The notes: generated by a model from the sequence alone, not told the origin. 64,000 bases of DNA from Vibrio algicola (GCF_009601765.2 NZ_CP045699.1:2356001-2420000); one strand, 5' to 3'; shown: positions 29,979 through 38,697, counted from the first letter of the stretch. Numbers and translations: made by a program.

Positions 29979-32654
29979 ATGCTTACATGTCAATTTTCTG
30001 ACAAAAAGCCAATTGGACATAGTTTCATTTACCTATTGTGGTGTATATTGTTGAACTATTCCCTTTTGCTTTTTTGGATTTTCATGACCAAGCGATATTT
30101 ATCTTTACGCACTGCGGTTATTCTCCCTTTCACCTTAGTGCTGATTGCCACTATTAGTATTATTACCGTGGTGCAAAAGATTACCAATGAAAATATGCTC
30201 CAAGAAATCAGTCAAAAACAACTGACCAATATCTCGCAGAATATCAGTTCCAATCTTACTGGCTTTCTTCTCGCGCCTTTCAAAGTCAGCATAGCCGTAA
30301 GTGATGCGATTGCTTACAACAACATTTATGATCCTAACAATTCTTCTCAGCTAACTGATTTTATGCGCTTTACTTATCTCAGTCTAGAAAGCCACATGCC
30401 ACAGTTAGACGCATTAAGTTTTGGTGGAGAAATTGATGGACAATACATTGGTATGCGCCGTGAAAAAGGCCACCATTTTTCTTTAATGAAGAAAGATAAT
30501 AATACCGATGGTTACTTGCTGTTGTATAAAGGTGAAACGGAAGCTTCTGGCATCCGAGGAAAAATCCCACACTATGCGCCACAAATTCGCCCTTGGTATG
30601 CTCCGGTAGCCAAAAGTCGTAAACCAATGTGGTCTGAACCTTATACCAACAATGACGAACGCCAAGAAATCACCCTATCGGCACAAACCCCAGTGTTAAA
30701 AGATAAGCAACTAATCGGTGTACTTACTGCTGATATAAAGCTCACCACATTCGATCGCTTCTTAGCCGAGCAGAAAAAACAAAATAATGCCTCAGTGTTT
30801 ATTTTTGACCAAAATAAACGCCTGATCGCACACTCTGATACCAATAACCCGATTTTATCCTCAAACGAACCCAAAACATCACGTAATAATCCACTGTCTA
30901 TCACCGGCAGTCGAATTTCAATCACCGAAAGTGTCGATCCTATTATTCGTAAAACCGCACAAAAAATTATTGGTTTAACCGATGCAGAAATAGACAACCA
31001 CGCCTTCTCTTTCATTCTTGGTTCTGAGCGATATTTTAGCTACCTCACCCCATACACCGATGAACATGGCTTAACTTGGTATATTTCAGTTACCTTGCCA
31101 GAGTCTGAGTTGCTTGGCGAGTTACCCTATCAACAGCAACAGGCTCTATTATTTGGCTTATTGGCTTGCCTGTTTACCGCGGGAATTGGCTTTGTGGTAT
31201 TCAACCGTATTACCTCACCAATTAAAAAAACCGCCAATGCTGCGCGTGAGTTAGCATTAGGTCATTGGAGCACTCGAATTCCAGATAATGGTTTTATCCG
31301 TGAAACCTCTATGCTGGTAAAGTCTTTTAATGATATGGCGCAAAACCTACGTATTTCATTTAGCGAACTGAGAAAGCAGTTAATTTATGATTCATTAACC
31401 CAACTGTATAGCCGTCAGGGCTTAATTGAAGAGTGCAGCCATAACAACATCTCCGCTCAAGGTATGTTAGTGGTGATTGGGGTAGAAAAATTCCGAGCTA
31501 TAAATGACAGTCTTGGCCATGTACGTGGTGATCAAGTGTTAGTCATCATTAGTGAGCGTCTAAAATCGCTATTGCCTGATAACTATTTATTAGCACGAGT
31601 TTCCGGTGATGAGTTTGCAATTTATGCTCCCGAATTGTCATCATCTGAGCAAGCCGACAAGTTTATTACTCAAATAAAACAACAATTTGTTTCACCGATT
31701 AAGATTCATTCTGAACTAGTTCTAATCAACGCTGTGATAGGTTCAACCCAAGTCATCGCTGACGATGGTATCGAAAATAGCCTGCGCAATGCCAGTATCG
31801 CACTAAGTTACGCTAAGAAAGAACCCATTCGTTACTCCGCTTACTTACCTGAGATGGCGGATGTTTCACTTAAGCGAACTCAAACTATCGCTCTGATCAC
31901 GCAAGCCATTAAAAATGATGAGTTTATTCCGTTCTACCAACCTTTGGTGGATTTGCAAACCAAGAAAATTATCGGCGCAGAAGCCTTAGCGCGCTGGTTA
32001 TCGCCAACGAAAGGTATTATTCCACCTAATGATTTTATTAGCATCGCGGAGGAATACGGCCTTATTCATCAGATTGGTCATCAAATCCTACTAAAATCAT
32101 GCATTGATACTCAACAAGCGATTGAAAGCGGTCATTGGGATAAAGAGTTCCATCTGCATGTTAATGTGTCGGTGACCCAATTATTGCTACCAAGCTTTAT
32201 TGACAGCCTACAATCAATCTTAAAAGAAAGTAAAATTGCGGCTCACAATCTCACATTAGAAGTGACAGAGTCCAACATTGTCAGCAATGACGTAGTGATT
32301 AAAGAAAACTTACGCGCGATTTGTGCGCTGGGAATTAGCATTGCAATTGATGACTTTGGTACTGGTTATTCGTCTTTAGCCTATTTACAGAAAATGGATT
32401 TTGATTGCTTGAAAATCGATCGCTCATTTACCAATACCTTAACCGCAGATAATGCGGATTCCTCTATTGTGGCCGCGATTTTAACTATAACCAAGGAGTT
32501 AGATATTGTGGTGTTGTCGGAAGGTGTCGAAACGGAAGAGCAAGCCAAAATATTGACTGACTTAGGTTGCCAACAAGCGCAAGGTTACCTCTATGGTCGC
32601 CCAGTACCATTAGAGCAATGGCCAGACAATATTGATGTATCGCACCTTAGTTGA
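29979..32654 (+). CDS. Membrane sensor with GGDEF and EAL domains
   Basis: Likely cyclic-di-GMP turnover protein. In the 891-residue frame: a membrane helix (about 40-65), an extracytoplasmic dCache-like sensor (about 75-375), a second helix (about 388-410), a HAMP domain, a GGDEF domain whose signature reads SGDEF (near residue 541), and an EAL domain with EAL near 667, LEVTES, DDFGTGYSSL, KIDRSF and EGVET. The EAL catalytic residues look complete, so phosphodiesterase activity is likely; cyclase activity is uncertain with SGDEF. The start may instead be ATG 30084 (MTKRYLSL), giving 856 residues and a conventional N-terminus. Neither start has a strong ribosome site. Confidence 0.9.
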   Translation: MLTCQFSDKKPIGHSFIYLLWCILLNYSLLLFWIFMTKRYLSLRTAVILPFTLVLIATISIITVVQKITNENMLQEISQKQLTNISQNISSNLTGFLLAPFKVSIAVSDAIAYNNIYDPNNSSQLTDFMRFTYLSLESHMPQLDALSFGGEIDGQYIGMRREKGHHFSLMKKDNNTDGYLLLYKGETEASGIRGKIPHYAPQIRPWYAPVAKSRKPMWSEPYTNNDERQEITLSAQTPVLKDKQLIGVLTADIKLTTFDRFLAEQKKQNNASVFIFDQNKRLIAHSDTNNPILSSNEPKTSRNNPLSITGSRISITESVDPIIRKTAQKIIGLTDAEIDNHAFSFILGSERYFSYLTPYTDEHGLTWYISVTLPESELLGELPYQQQQALLFGLLACLFTAGIGFVVFNRITSPIKKTANAARELALGHWSTRIPDNGFIRETSMLVKSFNDMAQNLRISFSELRKQLIYDSLTQLYSRQGLIEECSHNNISAQGMLVVIGVEKFRAINDSLGHVRGDQVLVIISERLKSLLPDNYLLARVSGDEFAIYAPELSSSEQADKFITQIKQQFVSPIKIHSELVLINAVIGSTQVIADDGIENSLRNASIALSYAKKEPIRYSAYLPEMADVSLKRTQTIALITQAIKNDEFIPFYQPLVDLQTKKIIGAEALARWLSPTKGIIPPNDFISIAEEYGLIHQIGHQILLKSCIDTQQAIESGHWDKEFHLHVNVSVTQLLLPSFIDSLQSILKESKIAAHNLTLEVTESNIVSNDVVIKENLRAICALGISIAIDDFGTGYSSLAYLQKMDFDCLKIDRSFTNTLTADNADSSIVAAILTITKELDIVVLSEGVETEEQAKILTDLGCQQAQGYLYGRPVPLEQWPDNIDVSHLS

Positions 32655-32732
32655 TCGGTCATCAATCCTGTGATTTATAGTTAAAAAGTGTGTGTTTCTG
32701 ATATTTAGAGATGTTAATCGCCCTACATTTTG

Positions 32733-32836
32733 AACCAATATTGTTCATTCCGAAAAGACGTTTAAACAGTCCATGGGCACTTGAGAAAGAACATCCATGC
32801 TCTTTGACACTGTTCCCCATCAACAATTTGGATAGA
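32733..32836 (+). repeat. Dispersed repeat, family A subfamily II (copy A2)
   Basis: Close match to copy A1 (6142-6247): shared AAAAGACGTTTAAAC, CATGGGCACTTGA, TTTGACACT and CATCAACAAT blocks, with the central hairpin arms AAGA..C/..TCTT around ATCCAT. Inverted ends CCAATATTGTT and AACAATTTGG are visible. It lies between the GGDEF-EAL gene (+) and hemN (-). Confidence 0.8.
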
Positions 32837-32873
32837 AGTACTTAATGAGTCAATATCAATAAACATCAAGCAT

Positions 32874-32901
32874 AAAAACGACCATTCTCGGTCGCTTTTT
32901 T
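32874..32901 (-). terminator. Terminator of hemN, possibly bidirectional
   Basis: AAAAACGACC / GGTCG-C-TTTTTT with a six-base loop. Read on the minus strand it lies 17 bases past the hemN stop and is followed by T residues. It could also end transcripts arriving on the plus strand. Confidence 0.8.
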
Positions 32902-32917
32902 ATGTCTCGGATTTACC

Positions 32918-34291
32918 TTAAATCACGCGTGAGAACTGCTGCTGACGGGCTTTATTACGTAAATACTTATCAAAGCACATGCAAATATTACGGATCAGTA
33001 AACGACCGCGTAAGGTCACTGAAATGATACCGTCTTTATTTTCCACTAACCCATCATTAACAAAAGTCTGTAGTAGCTTTAAGTCTTCAGCAAAGTACTG
33101 CTCAAAGTTAAGCCCAAATTGAGACTCAATCACTTTGGTATCCAATGTAAAGTTGCAAATCAATTGCTTGATCACCTCACGGCGGATCAAATCATCATTG
33201 TCTAGCCCAACCCCACGCCATAATGCATGACGTTGATCATCTAATTGGGCGTAGTATTTTTTCAACTCTTTTTGGTTTTGTGCATAGCTGTCACCCACCA
33301 TAGAAATCGCCGACACCCCAAAGCCAATTAAATCACAATCACCTTGAGTGGTGTAACCTTGGAAGTTACGATGCAAAATACCTTCACGCTGCGCCACCGC
33401 TAATTCATCATCCGGCAGAGCAAAGTGATCCATACCAATAAACTGATAACTGGCATCGGTTAAGGTTTTAATCGTGTATTGCAGAATTTCCATTTTTTGT
33501 TCAGCGCTTGGTAGCCATTCTTCTTTCAATTTCGCTTGTGCAGCAAACAAAGCCGGCATGTGGGCGTAATTAAAAATAGATAAACGACCCGGCTGCATCG
33601 CCAAGACTTTTTCAAGTGTATTGGAGAACGTAGCAAGCGTTTGTTTTGGCAGGCCATAAATCAAATCTAGGTTAGTCGAACGGAAACCCAACTCTTTAGC
33701 ACGTGCCACCATGGCGACAATAAAATCTTCGTCTTGCTCACGGTTAACCAGAACTTGAACTTCTTTATTGAAATCTTGCACCCCAATACTTAAGCGGTTA
33801 AAGCCTTCGCTTCTTAAGTGATCCAACATATCCAGTTCAATTTCACGCGGGTCAACTTCAATGCTTATTTCAGCATCAGCAGTAAAGCTAAACTCGCCGC
33901 GGATCGCAGTCATAATGCACGTCATTTGGACTTTAGTCAGGAAGGTTGGTGTTCCGCCACCAAAATGCAATTGCGTCACCTGGCGTTGATTAATCAAAGG
34001 TGCGCGTTGGCGGATTTCGTGGATGAGCACTTGCAAGTAATCATCGGCTTTATGCTGATGACGAGTGATCACTTTATTACACCCACAGTAATAGCAAAGC
34101 TTGTGACAAAATGGGATATGGATATAAAGCGATAATGGGCGGTCTGGGTATTGGCCACACGCCATATCAAGATCCGAGATCGTAAAGGCTTCGTGGAATT
34201 CCAGAGCAGTTGGGTAAGAGGTGTATCGAGGGCCGGAATAGTTATACTTTTCCAACATAGCCTGATCCCAAACAATTTGCTCTTTTGACAT
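32918..34291 (-). CDS. hemN: Oxygen-independent coproporphyrinogen III oxidase
   Basis: Radical SAM enzyme converting coproporphyrinogen III to protoporphyrinogen IX when oxygen is absent (haem synthesis). From ATG 34291, supported by GGA seven bases upstream and by alignment with the family N-terminus (WDQAMLEKYNYSGPRYTSYPTALEF), it has 457 residues. The iron-sulphur motif is C-X3-C-X2-C-X-C (CHKLCYYCGC near residues 62-71), followed by the HFGGGTPTFL SAM-binding segment. I looked for an FNR box upstream and did not find a convincing one. Confidence 0.97.
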   Translation of the reverse strand: MSKEQIVWDQAMLEKYNYSGPRYTSYPTALEFHEAFTISDLDMACGQYPDRPLSLYIHIPFCHKLCYYCGCNKVITRHQHKADDYLQVLIHEIRQRAPLINQRQVTQLHFGGGTPTFLTKVQMTCIMTAIRGEFSFTADAEISIEVDPREIELDMLDHLRSEGFNRLSIGVQDFNKEVQVLVNREQDEDFIVAMVARAKELGFRSTNLDLIYGLPKQTLATFSNTLEKVLAMQPGRLSIFNYAHMPALFAAQAKLKEEWLPSAEQKMEILQYTIKTLTDASYQFIGMDHFALPDDELAVAQREGILHRNFQGYTTQGDCDLIGFGVSAISMVGDSYAQNQKELKKYYAQLDDQRHALWRGVGLDNDDLIRREVIKQLICNFTLDTKVIESQFGLNFEQYFAEDLKLLQTFVNDGLVENKDGIISVTLRGRLLIRNICMCFDKYLRNKARQQQFSRVI

Positions 34292-34465
34292 GATAATTTC
34301 CACTTATAAAACTAAACTAAGGATTGATTGAATGCCTGTGAGAACCGCGATGGCCGTAAGACAGATATAGCGTACTGCTAATCAGTGATGATGAATATAC
34401 CACCAAAGGTTAGCTTGCCCTATCTGAGCAAAAAATGAATGCCATCCATTTCAAAATAGTGAGAT

Positions 34466-34954
34466 CTAGATCACTTTTATATCAATTTTGTTATTTAACG
34501 GTTGGATATTTTGTTTGAGTTGACCCAGTTCGGTTAACACGGTTTCAGTTAAGCGTGATTCTGCTTTTTGGCGGGCGAGAGTTTGCTTCATTCGATCTTT
34601 CTTATCTAACGCTTGACGATCATCGCCACGCGCCATGTCTTTCACGACTTGATAGAGTTCATTAATTGCCGGGTAGTCGACGGCAAAATCGACCCGATCA
34701 TCACCTTGCACATAATCCATAATGCACACCACTCGGATCACGATTTCAGCTAAATCACATTGCTGTTGAACCCCCGCCATACACAAGGTATGTACATTCT
34801 CAAAAATATTCGCATTACGCTGATCGATCGCGTGTTGCTGCTGAATTTGGATAAGCTGCTTTTGTTTTTTCAGTTGCATCAATAAAAATCCGGCATAACT
34901 TGCCAGCCCAATAATAATAATCGCCCCTACAAACGCGAAAAGTGCAGTCGACAT
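34466..34954 (-). CDS. DUF2489 membrane-anchored protein
   Basis: 162-residue protein of unknown function with one N-terminal membrane helix (about residues 5-27), a coiled-coil-like Q/K-rich stretch (28-45), and a soluble helical domain with several cysteines. The length and the position between yihI and hemN fit the DUF2489 family of gammaproteobacteria. An AGGGAT ribosome site precedes the ATG. Strong terminator-like DNA separates it from yihI upstream. Confidence 0.8.
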   Translation of the reverse strand: MSTALFAFVGAIIIIGLASYAGFLLMQLKKQKQLIQIQQQHAIDQRNANIFENVHTLCMAGVQQQCDLAEIVIRVVCIMDYVQGDDRVDFAVDYPAINELYQVVKDMARGDDRQALDKKDRMKQTLARQKAESRLTETVLTELGQLKQNIQPLNNKIDIKVI

Positions 34955-35002
34955 GGCATCCCTCTACTTTTATTGACTAAAAATACGATAACTAAAAAAC
35001 TT

Positions 35003-35056
35003 AAAAAAAAAGGCACTAACATCCTGACCTTATTGATCGATCAGAATGTTAATGCC
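35003..35056 (-). terminator. Long-stem terminator of yihI
   Basis: On the minus strand, a 16-bp imperfect stem (35041-35056 with 35012-35027, including AACAT/ATGTT and GGCA/TGCC) is followed by a nine-base T run. It begins 12 bases after the yihI stop. Confidence 0.88.
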
Positions 35057-35067
35057 GATTGTAGCGA

Positions 35068-35649
35068 TTATTTAAAATCGTTCAAATTTAGGTTTTCAAA
35101 TTGCGCTAACAAGTCATCATCAGAAGCCGGTTTCTTGGCGGCTTTCTTGGTTGGGATGATAACCTCTGCCTCTTCTTGTTGCGGTTCGGGCTCAATAATC
35201 TCTTCTTCATCATCGTAAATACCCAGTTGCTTCATCAAGATTTCTAGACGATCTAATTTCTCATCAACAAACTTTTGCAAACCTGCGCCTAGTTTATCGC
35301 CATTTTCTAAACGGTCGATCAGCACATTTAATTGAGCATCATTTTGAATCGCTTCAAGCTCTTGCTCGGCATTCAATTTACGCTGCTGCTTTGATGGTTT
35401 CGTTTTCACTTCGACGACCAAAGGAATGGCTTTTTTACTGCCGTGACGCGGGTCTTTAACTTGACCTAAACCGGTATGTTGTTTTTTCTGCTCGGTATCC
35501 GCATGACGGCTACCGGTTTTTAAACCTTTACGCTTATTCACACGTTTACGCAGGCGACCTTCAACATTCGATTCGCTGCGATTGCGGGTCACCATTAATT
35601 CTTCACTACCAGTTGATCCTGGCTTTCTAGCTTTTTTGTTGCGAGACAT
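35068..35649 (-). CDS. yihI: Der GTPase-activating protein YihI
   Basis: Activates the GTPase Der and thereby slows 50S ribosome assembly. The 193-residue product has the typical very basic N-terminal half (RNKKARKPGS, RKRVNKRKGLK) and an acidic C-terminal half (DDEEEIIEPEPQQEEAE) with the LNVLIDRLENGDKLGAGLQKFVDEKLDRLEILM helix core. GAGGAAA precedes the ATG. Its neighbourhood beside hemN and engB is as in other gammaproteobacteria. Confidence 0.93.
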   Translation of the reverse strand: MSRNKKARKPGSTGSEELMVTRNRSESNVEGRLRKRVNKRKGLKTGSRHADTEQKKQHTGLGQVKDPRHGSKKAIPLVVEVKTKPSKQQRKLNAEQELEAIQNDAQLNVLIDRLENGDKLGAGLQKFVDEKLDRLEILMKQLGIYDDEEEIIEPEPQQEEAEVIIPTKKAAKKPASDDDLLAQFENLNLNDFK

Positions 35650-35927
35650 TATTCAATTTCCTCTAAGAAATCACTACGTTAACTCTAACGTGAGTTTTCT
35701 CAGTAACATGACATCATTGCCAATAATTTCAAATTTCCGATGGCGAGATCTGACACTATTGAACGCGATAAAACTGGGTGCTTACGCACTGTGGATGAGT
35801 AATTATAGACCCAAAATAAAATAGGACATGCTGCACTCTCCATTAAGGATGCGCAAGATAGCAGAAATGCGCTAAATAGTGGAGTTTTATTAAGCGATCG
35901 AGCTAAAAATTCATGACCCCAAAACGC

Positions 35928-35957
35928 AAAAATCCCCAGGCAGTTACTCGCCTGAGG
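35928..35957 (-). terminator. Terminator of the cytochrome c4 gene
   Basis: Minus-strand stem CCTCAGGC / GCCTGGGG with an eight-base loop and an ATTTTT tail, 65 bases past the gene. The rest of the 370-base gap up to yihI (35650-35927) is AT-rich and presumably holds the yihI promoter; I see nothing else in it. Confidence 0.8.
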
Positions 35958-36021
35958 ACCAATATTTGCTTAATAAAACACTTAACTCGATTTAACGGCC
36001 ATCCGAGGTCGTTAAAAACGA

Positions 36022-36639
36022 TTAGTGCAAACCGCCTACATACTTGGATAAAATCTCGATCTGCTCATCGGTTAAGTTTTTCGAGATATCTTGCATCATC
36101 GAATTCATATCATTGCTACGCGCACCAGAACGGAAATGCTCTAATTGCAGTTTGACGTAATCGGCTTGTTGGCCGGCAATCTTAGGAAAACCACCTAATT
36201 CCATACCGTGTCCACGAGGACCATGACATGCACTACAAGCAGTAAGCTCCTTTCCTGCCTCTCCAGCAAAATACAGCGCTTTACCTTTAGCTGCCACATC
36301 TTCTGGGGTTGAGCCTTCTTTGGTTGGCAGTGAAGCATAATAAGCGGATAGATCGGCAATATCTTGATCGCTCAATGGCATTGCCATCGCGCTCATTACT
36401 GGATCATATCGACCTTGCTTACCACCACTGGTCATACCGAGTTTCAAATCATGCATTTGTTTTTCAAGATACTTAACATGCTGTCCGGCTAATTTCGGAT
36501 ATTGCGTGATCACGCTATTTCCATCCGCACCATGACATGCTGCACAAGTCGCTGATTTTTCTTTACCAGCGTCGACATTGCCTTGCGCCCAAACCGAGCA
36601 ACTAGCAACCAAGCCTAAAATGAGTACTAATTTATTCAT
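36022..36639 (-). CDS. Cytochrome c4, dihaem
   Basis: Periplasmic electron carrier to terminal oxidases. The 205-residue precursor has a Sec signal peptide (cleavage after VWA, residue 18) and two class I cytochrome c domains, each with a CXXCH haem site (CAACH at residues 32-36 and CSACH near residue 136) and a later Met ligand segment. It diverges from engB 157 bases away; a cytochrome c4 gene beside engB and polA is usual in vibrios and pseudomonads. Confidence 0.94.
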   Translation of the reverse strand: MNKLVLILGLVASCSVWAQGNVDAGKEKSATCAACHGADGNSVITQYPKLAGQHVKYLEKQMHDLKLGMTSGGKQGRYDPVMSAMAMPLSDQDIADLSAYYASLPTKEGSTPEDVAAKGKALYFAGEAGKELTACSACHGPRGHGMELGGFPKIAGQQADYVKLQLEHFRSGARSNDMNSMMQDISKNLTDEQIEILSKYVGGLH

Positions 36640-36795
36640 GATATTCCATTATAATTATTCAGCTTCCATTACCACGATAGTGAAACGTTCATGGTACACT
36701 ACGTCCAGTCTTGTCGCTGACAAGTAAACCAATTGTACACAATTATACATAAAAGCAATCATTCCTCTACAAAAGTGGAGATGGAGTTAACAATT

Positions 36796-37500
36796 ATGGA
36801 AAAAATCCATTATCAAAATACCCACTTTATAACGAGTGCACCTGATATTCGTCACCTACCTGATGACGAAGGCATCGAAGTTGCTTTTGCTGGTCGTTCT
36901 AATGCGGGTAAATCTAGCGCATTAAATCGACTCACCAATCAAAAAAACTTGGCTAAAACCAGTAAGACCCCAGGTCGTACTCAGTTGATTAACTTATTTA
37001 AAGTGACTGAAAACTGCCACATTGTCGATTTGCCTGGTTATGGTTTTGCTCAAGTACCAGTCGAGTTAAAAAAGAAATGGCAGAAATCACTCGGTGAATA
37101 CCTACAAAAACGCGAATGCTTAAAAGGCCTAGTGGTATTGATGGATATCCGTCACCCAATGAAAGATCTCGATCAACAACTTATTTATTGGGCGGTTGAG
37201 GTAAATATTCCGGTACAAGTACTGCTCACGAAAGCCGACAAGCTCAAGCAAGGCCCACGCAAGGCGCAATTGCTAAAAATCCGTGAAGCTTCAATGGCGT
37301 TCTGTGGTGATGTACAAGTCGATGTATTCTCTTCCATGAAAGGCATCGGTGTGGATCAACTACGTAATAAACTCGACGCTTGGTTTGCGCCAGCAGTAAT
37401 GAGCGAAGAAATGCTTGAGCAATTACATCGTGATGAACTTGCGGCTCAATTTGCCGAAGAAGATGACGAGTTAGCCCCACAAGATCCCCATGATGCTTAA
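36796..37500 (+). CDS. engB: Ribosome biogenesis GTPase EngB (YihA/YsxC)
   Basis: Essential GTPase for 50S subunit assembly. The ATG at 36796 has GGAG about nine bases upstream and gives the family N-terminus; an upstream frame adds 21 unrelated residues. The 234-residue product has G1 GRSNAGKS (33-40), a G3 segment (DLPGYGFAQ) and G4 TKAD, and an acidic C-terminal tail ([10 protein letters not shown]). A terminator follows at 37529. Confidence 0.97.
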   Translation: MEKIHYQNTHFITSAPDIRHLPDDEGIEVAFAGRSNAGKSSALNRLTNQKNLAKTSKTPGRTQLINLFKVTENCHIVDLPGYGFAQVPVELKKKWQKSLGEYLQKRECLKGLVVLMDIRHPMKDLDQQLIYWAVEVNIPVQVLLTKADKLKQGPRKAQLLKIREASMAFCGDVQVDVFSSMKGIGVDQLRNKLDAWFAPAVMSEEMLEQLHRDELAAQFAEEDDELAPQDPHDA

Positions 37501-37528
37501 TCGCTAGCAATGAATATGGATTATATTA

Positions 37529-37552
37529 AGCAGCCTTAAAGGCTGCTTTTTT
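37529..37552 (+). terminator. Rho-independent terminator of engB
   Basis: AGCAGCCTT-A-AAGGCTGCT followed by TTTTTT, 28 bases after the engB stop. Confidence 0.92.
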
Positions 37553-37558
37553 CGTTTT

Positions 37559-37719
37559 ATACCAATTCAACTTAATACCTACTCAACTTAATACCTGCTC
37601 AAGTTGAATCCGCCGAAAAGACGCTGTCCCATCCTGGTCGCTTGAGAAAAAGCCGTCCATGGCCTTTTACACTTTTATCTGCATCCAATTTTTATCGGTC
37701 ATAAAATTACTGGAACTAG
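37559..37719 (+). repeat. Dispersed repeat, family A subfamily I (copy A3), split by a MITE
   Basis: Begins with ATACCAATTC and matches copy A4 (55832-55979) along its length, including AAAAGACGCTGTCCC, GGTCGCTTGAGAAAA, the hairpin with GTCCAT loop, and TGCATCCAATTTTTAT. It has an extra tandem copy of a block of about 17 bases near its left end (TCAACTTAATACCT twice). Its right end is interrupted at CTAG by the MITE and resumes as TAT at 37985. Confidence 0.85.
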
Positions 37720-37980
37720 GGGCTGTTGATCTTTCGTGGTTGTTTTTGCTGCGAATTGTTGGGTTTTTATACAAGGAAGAGGCTTTGTGGTGTAGCTGGC
37801 TACACGAAAAGCCAATGACGAAGTAGAAAAGACCAACAAACGCAGCCCGAAGGGTTCGGCTAAAAGCCTTTTACTCTTCGTTAAGTCTCATTTACTTAGA
37901 ATAACTAGGCTTCAATCGACTTGCCTCGATTAAAAGGCTTTTATCTCGAACAAAATTTAATCACGAAAGATCAACAGCCC
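37720..37980. mobile_element. 261-bp MITE with CTAG target duplication
   Basis: Terminal inverted repeats of 19 bp are perfect: GGGCTGTTGATCTTTCGTG at the left and its complement at 37962-37980. CTAG flanks both ends (37716-37719 and 37981-37984), a 4-base target duplication. Inside are further inverted repeats (GGCTTT..GTGTAGC with GCTACAC..AAAGCC; TTGTTGG with CCAACAA). There is no reading frame long enough for a transposase, so it would need one supplied in trans. The YTAR-like target fits transposases of the IS5 type, by inference only. Confidence 0.85.
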
Positions 37981-38010
37981 CTAGTATTAATACCCTTCAG
38001 ATAAAAGAAA

Positions 38011-38037
38011 TCCCCAAAAGGTGGCGACCAATGGGGA
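38011..38037 (+). other. Hairpin just before a small reading frame
   Basis: TCCCCA (38011-38016) pairs with TGGGGA (38032-38037), with an inner GGT/ACC pair closing a GGCG loop. It ends ten bases before the AAGGAGG ribosome site of the 27-codon frame, so it could influence that site's translation or stabilise the RNA 5' end. Confidence 0.5.
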
Positions 38038-38059
38038 AAGGAAGATAAAGGAGGTTTCC

Positions 38060-38143
38060 ATGTGTTTTATTATGCTTAAAGTTTTTACCATGCAGGGCAA
38101 AAATACAAGTTACTCAATTTTCACTCTTTCCATTCACCGCTAA
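38060..38143 (+). CDS. Candidate 27-residue small protein beside Spot 42
   Basis: ATG 38060 is preceded by AAGGAGG (38048-38054) with an ideal five-base gap, the strongest ribosome site in this 1.2-kb stretch. The predicted peptide starts MCFIMLKVFTMQGK and ends LSIHR; it has no recognisable domain. It lies convergent to spf, within 310 bases of the Spot 42 3' end. From memory, a small transcript named VSsrna24, with expression opposite to Spot 42, was described immediately downstream of spf in Aliivibrio salmonicida. This frame sits in that position, but identity is not shown. It may be a short mRNA or a dual-function RNA. Confidence 0.45.
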   Translation: MCFIMLKVFTMQGKNTSYSIFTLSIHR

Positions 38144-38234
38144 ATACTCGCTTTTCTATCGGCTTATTTTCGCCGTTACATGCAAATTGCATTAAAGTTG
38201 AGACCTTTGCTATGATCTTGTTTTTACTTAAAAA

Positions 38235-38327
38235 TTAATTTGAGAGTGGTCTTGTTTTTCTGTTATTTAATAACAAAAAAGTAAATAGCATTAATGCGAT
38301 GATAAGTAACACCAAAACGATAGTCAC
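38235..38327 (-). CDS. Possible 30-residue single-helix peptide (weak)
   Basis: GTG-started frame whose product would be one strongly hydrophobic helix (TIVLVLLIIALMLFTFLLL) followed by a basic tail (NNRKTRPLSN), the layout of small inner-membrane proteins. There is no Shine-Dalgarno sequence, and AT-rich DNA easily produces such frames by chance. It is listed because it lies in otherwise unexplained DNA between spf and the 27-codon frame. Confidence 0.18.
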   Translation of the reverse strand: MTIVLVLLIIALMLFTFLLLNNRKTRPLSN

Positions 38328-38448
38328 CAGTGATTAACAACATGAGACAATCAATAATGATGAGCTCGTGATAAAACAGCGCCGAGATAAACACCACAGC
38401 TTAACCGTTTAAAAACAATAACTTAACTATTGTCACTAAATTTAAAGC

Positions 38449-38555
38449 AAAAAAAACGCCCCAGTCAAAACAGACTGAGGCGGCTAAAAACAGCTAAATC
38501 CAATAACGTGAAACAAAAGGTCTAAAAGATAGAACATCTTACCTTTGTACCCTAC
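38449..38555 (-). ncRNA. spf: Spot 42 RNA
   Basis: About 107-nt Hfq-dependent regulatory RNA that represses secondary carbon and central metabolism genes. The minus strand from 38555 starts GTAGGGTAC and follows the E. coli sequence closely (AAGATGTTCTATCTTT, then TTCACGTTATTGGATTTAGCTG). It ends in the terminator stem CAGTC/GACTG..GGGGCG and an eight-base T run near 38449. It lies downstream of polA, its conserved location. A -10-like TAAATT and -35-like TTTGAA with 17-base spacing precede it. In E. coli, CRP-cAMP represses it; I see no clear CRP site here. Confidence 0.95.
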
Positions 38556-38675
38556 AACGATTAATTTACCGTAATTATGCTCAAATTCAAAGCTATTTAT
38601 GTAATTAATTTTCATCTTTTTTGTTAAAATAACGATAAATAAAAACCGTTGATGACTTTATTTTAGAGTCAAAAA

Positions 38676-38697
38676 ATTCACCGCGTGAGGTGGCTCT
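38676..38697 (-). terminator. Likely terminator of polA
   Basis: On the minus strand, a short stem CCACC / GGTGA (CACCTCACGCGGTG) is followed by ATTTTTTG, 33 bases after the polA stop and upstream of the spf promoter. The stem is short, hence moderate confidence. Confidence 0.5.

Noticed and set aside
34459..34474. GTGA/TCAC dyad at the end of the DUF2489 gene
   Set aside because: The spacing is eight bases, not six, and it overlaps a coding end; no regulator fits.
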